Below are positions 7,207 through 11,130 of a DNA stretch of 11,130 nucleotides, in pieces. Position 1 is the stretch's first letter; each line of letters starts with the position of its first letter. The notes beneath the pieces were generated by a model that saw nothing but the letters and a program-made list of their open reading frames with translations, made no database searches and was not told the origin of the DNA. Origin of the DNA: JBAWAP01 sp049589355 (lineage in GTDB: Bacteria; Chloroflexota; Anaerolineae; VGOG01); assembly GCA_049589355.1 (NCBI GenBank), contig JBAWAP010000367.1:1-11130 (forward strand), written 5' to 3'. The position numbers and the translations under genes are program-made.

Positions 7207-8716
7207 GTTACATCAGAAGCTAAGTGAAAGAATCAAGACCGAGCAACGGGACATTGCACTTATCACCGCGCCCGGAATGGGGTTATCAACCCTGCTGAAG
7301 AGCCTTGAAGAGCTTAGCAATTTGCCTGTCGTTTGGCTCGACACTGAAACCATCAAGCGCTATTGGGAAATCGAATACAAAAGTCGCTCCAAGAACAGAA
7401 GGTTTGTAATTCACGCGGCTACGATAACCGCTCTGATCGAATCAAGACATTTAGTTGCCAACATTACCGAAGACGAACTCTTCAAGACCAACCTTCCTAC
7501 AATGCTTCGGGACAAGAGTCATGGTTTAGACGAGCAATCAACCGTATTTGTTGCCATTGACGACTTTGACGAACTTCCAGATGATCTAGCTCTGATTGTT
7601 TGCAAAGAATTGAAAGCACTGGATGATATGCGGACCCAAGCCCAGTATAAGTCGCTTAGATCTATTCGCTTTGTAATTGGTGGTGCGATTGATTTCTGCG
7701 AACTTTTTGCCGGAGAGACTCCTTCTGGAGTTTCTCCAGCGACGAATTTTTGCAAGTATCGTCCTTATGACTTCCTTCTATCTTCGGAGGAAGCTACGTC
7801 ACTACTTGATACGACATTTCCGGAATTGGCAAAACTGCCCCCTAGTATCACGCAACTGGTTATTGATGGGGCGGGTGGATATTTGCATTACGTGCTAAAG
7901 TTCGCCTATTGGATTTTGAGGGAAAGTCAAGAGCTTGAAGATCCTTCAAGCCAAGCCCTGATTGCTCGTCTAAAGAATGTTGTGGAGGAACAGGATAGGA
8001 TTCCTCTATTCACTTACTGCTATTCTGCTTGGGATTCAGTGCAAGCCTATCAACCGTTGGTTGACCTCTTGACTACTGCAGTAAGTGCTGGCCATGTTTA
8101 TGATTTGAGCAACACAGGCCGAAAGTTGGCGCACCTGGGCTTAGTTCTGGAGAAGCCAGGAACGCGGAACCTCTTTCACCCTGCCAACAGGCTTGTAGAG
8201 CTATTCTTGAGACAAAGACTCGCTGAACGTGGTGCAGTCTTACCTATAGAAGATAGTGCCATATGGACCATGCCAAGTCTAAATGCTCGCGCTTATAAAC
8301 TTATCCTAGAAATCGAGACCCGGTTACGCAATTTTATTGGCGACCAAATCTTCGCTAAGTATCAGAATGAATGGATAGAGCTTGGCCTAGAGGGCATAAA
8401 ATCGCACGATGGACAATCAGTGCGTGATGAGGCCCGCAAGCGCTTGGAACAAGATCAACGGAGTATCTATGCGACACCAACATTGATAGATCCCTTTCTC
8501 ACCTTCTTAGATTTTGCTGATCTAGGTTCGATTGTTGAACATAGAAGTGATATTTTTCCTTGTGAATTTGCCACAAAACTACCTGCGTTTCTTGAGGAGC
8601 TCAACTATCATCGACGACGTATTGCGCATAACCGCCCTATGACCTCAGATCAGATCGAGGCACTTGAACGACGGTGGCAGATCATTCAGAGAATGATGGC
8701 CCGTCACTTCAGCTAG
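7196..8716 (+). CDS. Degenerate-P-loop ATPase with C-terminal Swt1-type HEPN domain
   Basis: 506 residues, starting 11 bases inside the end of the preceding gene. The N-terminus looks like a P-loop ATPase: ITAPGMGLSTLLKSL (23-37) matches a Walker A except that leucine 30 stands where the invariant lysine should be; Walker B is VFVAIDDFDE (117-126). ATP hydrolysis is therefore doubtful, and it may act as a pseudo-ATPase partner of the upstream ATPase. From about 365 to 500 lies a HEPN domain of the Swt1 type: an IETRLRNFI helix, then FLDFADLGSIV, then ELNYHRRRIAHNRPMT, where R473 and H478 make the RxxxxH motif of HEPN RNases and the AHNR ending is typical. By family knowledge such domains often cut RNA in toxin and abortive-infection systems; activity here is inference. 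No signal peptide or membrane segment is seen. Low GC (25/60 in one line counted), like its partner. Confidence 0.78.
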   Translation: MEFRLHQKLSERIKTEQRDIALITAPGMGLSTLLKSLEELSNLPVVWLDTETIKRYWEIEYKSRSKNRRFVIHAATITALIESRHLVANITEDELFKTNLPTMLRDKSHGLDEQSTVFVAIDDFDELPDDLALIVCKELKALDDMRTQAQYKSLRSIRFVIGGAIDFCELFAGETPSGVSPATNFCKYRPYDFLLSSEEATSLLDTTFPELAKLPPSITQLVIDGAGGYLHYVLKFAYWILRESQELEDPSSQALIARLKNVVEEQDRIPLFTYCYSAWDSVQAYQPLVDLLTTAVSAGHVYDLSNTGRKLAHLGLVLEKPGTRNLFHPANRLVELFLRQRLAERGAVLPIEDSAIWTMPSLNARAYKLILEIETRLRNFIGDQIFAKYQNEWIELGLEGIKSHDGQSVRDEARKRLEQDQRSIYATPTLIDPFLTFLDFADLGSIVEHRSDIFPCEFATKLPAFLEELNYHRRRIAHNRPMTSDQIEALERRWQIIQRMMARHFS

Positions 8717-8721
8717 GCAGA

Positions 8722-8736
8722 CAAGTTCGGAACTTG
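8722..8736. repeat. 15-bp inverted repeat after the HEPN gene
   Basis: CAAGTTCGGAACTTG: two 7-base arms around one G, six bases after the stop codon. There is no T-run, so it is not a convincing terminator; it could be a protein-binding site or chance. Confidence 0.4.
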
Positions 8737-8825
8737 CTCGACAGATCGCTTCCTGTAGGCCGCTAAGAATTCTATGTCAATAGCCAATTCAGAGTCTGAG
8801 GGCGCTACTATGCCTTTCTAGAATG

Positions 8826-8965
8826 GGCCACGAGGCCACGGCAATCGGGGCACTGTACAGGGCCGGGGGATCGGGGTGAAAACAAGCCGGTTGGCGGCGG
8901 AATTGTGGGGGCTCAGCAGTCAGGAGTTGGAGGATATTCAGCGGTCGTTGGAAGAGTTGGGGTGA
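8826..8965 (+). pseudogene. Decayed tail of a second type IIG restriction-modification gene
   Basis: The stretch 8891-8965 encodes LAAELWGLSSQELEDIQRSL and four more residues, then TGA. It matches the last 24 residues of the restriction-modification enzyme ending at 5026 at 21 of 24 positions; the DNA matches at 61 of 75 bases (my count against 4952-5026), with many silent changes. Upstream, in another frame, GHEATAIGALYRAG (about 8826-8867) resembles AHEATAAGDVTRVR of that same protein, so a frameshift lies between. Similarity continues about 15 bases past both stop codons (TTTGGATC). It is therefore a remnant of a diverged relative, not a fresh duplication. The remaining part of the 297-base gap before the next gene shows only the inverted repeat and one copy of the TGTCAATAGC motif (8775-8784). 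Confidence 0.75.
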
Positions 8966-9013
8966 GGGGACGTTTGGATCGCGAAGGGCACGAAAAAACG
9001 CGAAAGGCGCGAA

Positions 9014-9700
9014 ATGCGATATAACCTGTATTGCGACGAAGCCTCTACGACTGGCGTCCGCTACATGCTCATCGGTGGCCTGTGGGTACCCTGGGACGCC
9101 GAACCAGCCGTGAGATTAGCGTTATCTGAGGTCAGAGCGCGCCATAACCTGCTGGCAGAAATGAAGTGGACCAAGGTGTCCCAGACGATGCTGCTGGCCT
9201 ACAAGGACTTTGTAGATGTGTTCTTCGATAATGCCTCTCTCTCCTTCAAGTGCATCGTGGTTGATACACATATTCTCGACTACAGAACCTTTCACGGAGG
9301 GGATAGAGAACTGGGCTTCTACAAATTCTACTTTCAGCTTGTCAGCCGAAATCTAGCCCCTGATAACTTGTACTGGCTGTTCACTGATGAACGCAAAAAC
9401 CGCAAGCCCTATCGTCTGGCAGTGCTCAAGCTCACGGTAAATCGGTGGTGGAAAAGACAGGCCGATGTTGAACCCTTGCGCAACGTTGAGCCCCGACGTT
9501 CCCATGATGAGGACCTGATCCAACTCGCTGACATCCTGCTGGGCGCTGTTGCCTACGCCTGGAATCAGCGACGGGGAAGCCCCGCGAAATTGTCTTTGGT
9601 AGCCCACATCGCGCAACGTCTTAGCTGGCCGACTTTGCACCTCGCTACCCGTGCCACGGCTCCCAAAGTGAACATCTGGAAGTGGCAGCCATCTGGCTAA
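9014..9700 (+). CDS. DUF3800 family protein
   Basis: 228 residues. Features of DUF3800, a family predicted to have an RNase H-like fold: the N-terminal strand MRYNLYCDEAS (acidic D8 and E9 in place of the usual DES), RYMLIGGLWV, a KWTKVS block (about 51-56), a middle strand WLFTDER with D125, and the C-terminal HDEDLIQLADILLGAVAYAW (164-183) with D167 and D173, the family's most constant segment. These acidic residues could form a metal-dependent nuclease site; the biochemical activity is not established. Members are often found in mobile and defence regions. The start ATG has only a weak GAAAGGCGCGAA upstream, inside an A/G-rich stretch of degenerate CGAA units; no clear promoter is seen. 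Size is normal and no break is seen. A minus-strand small RNA candidate ends 11 bases beyond the stop codon, convergent with it. Confidence 0.8.
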   Translation: MRYNLYCDEASTTGVRYMLIGGLWVPWDAEPAVRLALSEVRARHNLLAEMKWTKVSQTMLLAYKDFVDVFFDNASLSFKCIVVDTHILDYRTFHGGDRELGFYKFYFQLVSRNLAPDNLYWLFTDERKNRKPYRLAVLKLTVNRWWKRQADVEPLRNVEPRRSHDEDLIQLADILLGAVAYAWNQRRGSPAKLSLVAHIAQRLSWPTLHLATRATAPKVNIWKWQPSG

Positions 9701-9710
9701 CCAGGGGAAC

Positions 9711-9835
9711 AAAAAAACGCCCTGGCTCCTAACTCCCCCCGTTGGGGGGCTCACCGTACACTCGGTACGGGTTTCGGTGGCCAGTGGCGCATTTGCAAGA
9801 CTTCTTCCCGCCACTATAGACGGGTTCAGACCCGC
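9711..9835 (-). ncRNA. Small RNA candidate A (minus strand)
   Basis: About 125 nt, from the promoter at 9842-9870 to a U7 tract (plus 9711-9717). In plus coordinates the helices are CGGGT/ACCCG (9821-9825 with 9830-9834); CCGTAC/GTACGG (9754-9759 with 9765-9770); CCCCCC/GGGGGG (9735-9740 with 9744-9749); and a closing stem next to the U-tract, CGCC (9718-9721) with GGCG (9786-9789), continued by TGGC/GCCA. The closing stem holds the two GC hairpins as a three-way junction. An alternative helix AGTGGCG/CGCCACT (9783-9789 with 9809-9815) uses the same bases as the closing stem, so two folds exclude each other, as in attenuators. No open reading frame of note lies downstream on this strand. I recognise no known RNA family. 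Confidence 0.6.
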
Positions 9836-9841
9836 ATTAAT

Positions 9842-9870
9842 ATTATACCAAAAAATGATCATTTTGTCAA
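9842..9870 (-). promoter_or_regulatory. Consensus sigma70 promoter for small RNA A
   Basis: On the minus strand TTGACA (plus 9865-9870), a spacer of 17, and TATAAT (plus 9842-9847), preceded by TGG (extended -10). Both hexamers are perfect. Confidence 0.85.
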
Positions 9871-9880
9871 TAGCAAATTG

Positions 9881-9903
9881 AAAAGAAAACGCCCTCGCGG
9901 GCG
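9881..9903 (-). terminator. Rho-independent terminator of small RNA B
   Basis: On the minus strand: CGCCC, loop GCGA, GGGCG, then TTTTCTTTT. It lies a few bases upstream of the promoter of small RNA A and would insulate the two. Confidence 0.75.
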
Positions 9904-9946
9904 CTCTCCCGATGGCCCGTGGCCATCCACCTCCACTGAATGGATT
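9881..9946 (-). ncRNA. Small RNA candidate B (minus strand)
   Basis: About 66 nt, starting below the promoter at 9953-9981. Hairpins (plus coordinates): TCCA/TGGA (9932-9935 with 9941-9944); GATGGCC/GGCCATC (9911-9917 with 9921-9927, loop of three); and a terminator, CGCCC/GGGCG (9890-9894 with 9899-9903), followed on the minus strand by TTTTCTTTT. It lies directly upstream of candidate A, and the two share promoter sequence. No coding potential is evident. Confidence 0.55.
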
Positions 9947-9952
9947 ACTCAT

Positions 9953-9981
9953 ACTATACCATATTTTTGATTCAGTGTCAA
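9953..9981 (-). promoter_or_regulatory. Sigma70 promoter for small RNA B
   Basis: On the minus strand TTGACA (plus 9976-9981), a spacer of 17, TATAGT (plus 9953-9958), preceded by TGG. It shares GCTATTGACA and TGGTATA with the next promoter. Confidence 0.8.
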
Positions 9982-10043
9982 TAGCCTGTTGCTTGTTCTT
10001 CTCGCTTTAGGTTTACTGGGAGGAGTTCGCTAAGGAGTCGTAT

Positions 10044-11130
10044 ATGCCAAATCCGTTATCTGGTCTCAGGCCCGCGCTAGAGGTGCTGGCACAGAACTTG
10101 GAGATCCTGCCAGCAACAGGGCAGGCGGTGGAAGATTTGATGCGTCCCGATCAGGAAGAGGTTGAGGACGAGATCCTGAACAGCGACACCCTGCGCGCAG
10201 ATATGCTCATCGAGTCTCCGAGTCGAGATGTCTACCGCCCGACGCCAGCTCTGCCTCGCCGTGAACGCCACTTCTTCCGCTACTTCCTTGACGGCTCCCG
10301 CCGTTCCTACTTCATCGGCACCGCTTTGGAGCGCGATCGGAGCACCCCCATCCAGGTAGCCCAGATCGGAGCGGTGGTGATCCATCGGCTGGACGACGGC
10401 TGCGTCGAGACGGCACGCTCGGAGCGCAAACTGATGCTACTATTGGCCAAAGACAACGTATCGGACCACGTGTGGGAACAACTGGAAGGCCAGACGGGAG
10501 ATGAATTGCTACTCGAAGACATAACGGAGGAGGATCAACTCACAGGTCCCATCGCGGGCACCGTGGACCTTCGCACCAGGGGAGGCGGCAAGGTCAACTG
10601 GGCCATGCACCGAATGGAGATCGAGTTGGCCAATTCGCTGCCGGAGCGCGGCGAGGACGAGTGGTTCATCGTTGATGGTTCCCTGAACTTTGAGCCGCCC
10701 ATTGGGACGCCCAACACCATCGGTGTAGCCAAGTCCTTTAGCAAACGCCCGGTCTTCACCATCGGGCGAGGCCCCCGAGGAGAGAGATACCCGCTGTATC
10801 GGCTGCTGGCCGGATTGCCGGCTGCCCATCGTACCTGTGCATTCTCTGCCAAGTCGGGGCAAATTGCCTTTTGGTACGTACGAATGAGGGAGCAACGAGA
10901 GATGGACTATCCGATGATGGGTGTCATCAAAGTGGAAATGCGCAACCTGTCTGGCGAGGCCATACCTTCAGAAAAGATTGATCTGATATCTAGGGCGCTG
11001 GTCGCTGAACGACACGTCACGCCTCATGGACTTGACCGGCGCTGGCACGTGCATTTGTATCCCATTTATCTGGCCAAGCAGGTCATCAAGAACGGTTTCC
11101 TGTCGCAAGAGGTCATTCGCAATGCCATAC
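10044..11130 (+). CDS. NurA-like nuclease domain protein, 5' part
   Basis: The frame is open from ATG 10044 to the window edge (362 codons), so the C-terminus is missing. AAGGAG lies six bases before the ATG. Seen: FLDGSRRSYFIGT (about 81-93) and FIVDGSLNFEP (about 209-219), two acidic strand motifs of the type found in NurA, followed by TIGVAKSFSKR (about 225-235), which resembles the VxGVxK block of the family; then YPLYRLLAG and IAFWYVRMREQREMDYP. NurA is a 5'-3' nuclease that works with the HerA/DUF87 hexameric ATPase in end resection and in several defence systems. The family call rests on motif resemblance only. A HerA-type ATPase gene is expected just beyond the window. The upstream promoter is not clear (TTGCTT, 17 bases, TTTACT near 9990-10018 is weak). 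Confidence 0.5.
   Translation, partial: MPNPLSGLRPALEVLAQNLEILPATGQAVEDLMRPDQEEVEDEILNSDTLRADMLIESPSRDVYRPTPALPRRERHFFRYFLDGSRRSYFIGTALERDRSTPIQVAQIGAVVIHRLDDGCVETARSERKLMLLLAKDNVSDHVWEQLEGQTGDELLLEDITEEDQLTGPIAGTVDLRTRGGGKVNWAMHRMEIELANSLPERGEDEWFIVDGSLNFEPPIGTPNTIGVAKSFSKRPVFTIGRGPRGERYPLYRLLAGLPAAHRTCAFSAKSGQIAFWYVRMREQREMDYPMMGVIKVEMRNLSGEAIPSEKIDLISRALVAERHVTPHGLDRRWHVHLYPIYLAKQVIKNGFLSQEVIRNAI

Noticed and set aside
8975..9013. Degenerate CGAA-rich units before the DUF3800 gene
   Set aside because: The spacing is irregular and the units short; not a CRISPR array or clear regulatory repeat.
9353..9952. 199-residue minus-strand open frame
   Set aside because: It runs through two small-RNA units, a promoter and the antisense of DUF3800; no recognisable domain.
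1..11130. tRNA, rRNA, CRISPR array or complete insertion sequence
   Set aside because: I found no tRNA-like cloverleaf, no rRNA sequence, no regular repeat-spacer pattern and no transposase.

Overview
The window (about 11.1 kb) looks like an accessory, defence-island stretch of a bacterial chromosome. Evidence for a bacterium: Shine-Dalgarno sites, sigma70-type promoters, Rho-independent terminators and a GTG start. The phylum cannot be read with certainty; gene styles (Eco57I-like methylase, ATPases with a GGRxIGKT P-loop, DUF3800, NurA-like protein) and moderately high GC would fit Chloroflexota, but that is only an inference.

Layout. 1-481: 3' part of a calcineurin-like metallophosphoesterase, then a terminator. 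592-927: a 5'-truncated agmatinase/arginase-family remnant. 938-1312 (minus): a small multi-pass membrane protein with its own promoter. An exact 18-bp direct repeat brackets these two. 1313-1783 has no intact gene but is full of signals: a terminator hairpin, a near-consensus promoter, a roughly 120-nt structured RNA ending in a terminator, and the last codons of a tyrosine recombinase. 1784-5026: a single-chain type IIG restriction-modification enzyme (nuclease, methylase and specificity parts in one polypeptide), with a GC drop over its specificity part.

5188-8716 holds the most interesting item: two overlapping genes with distinctly lower GC. The first is a cold-shock (RNA/ssDNA-binding) domain fused to a STAND/ORC-like P-loop ATPase. 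The second is a partner ATPase-like protein whose Walker A lysine is lost, ending in a Swt1-type HEPN domain with an RxxxxH motif. I do not recognise this pair as a named system; the architecture suggests a sensor plus RNase effector, i.e. a candidate anti-phage or abortive-infection module.

8826-8965 is a frameshifted remnant of a second, related restriction-modification gene tail, so the two-gene module sits between two homologous gene ends. 9014-9700: a DUF3800 (RNase H-like) protein. 9701-10043 has no protein gene but carries two tandem minus-strand small-RNA candidates, each with an extended -10 sigma70 promoter (spacers of 17) and its own terminator. 10044 to the end: the 5' part of a NurA-like nuclease gene that runs off the window.

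How they may work together: restriction (type IIG), a possible HEPN RNase module, DUF3800 and a NurA-like nuclease are all typical defence-island content. Recombinase and gene-tail remnants show that the site has been rebuilt by recombination several times.
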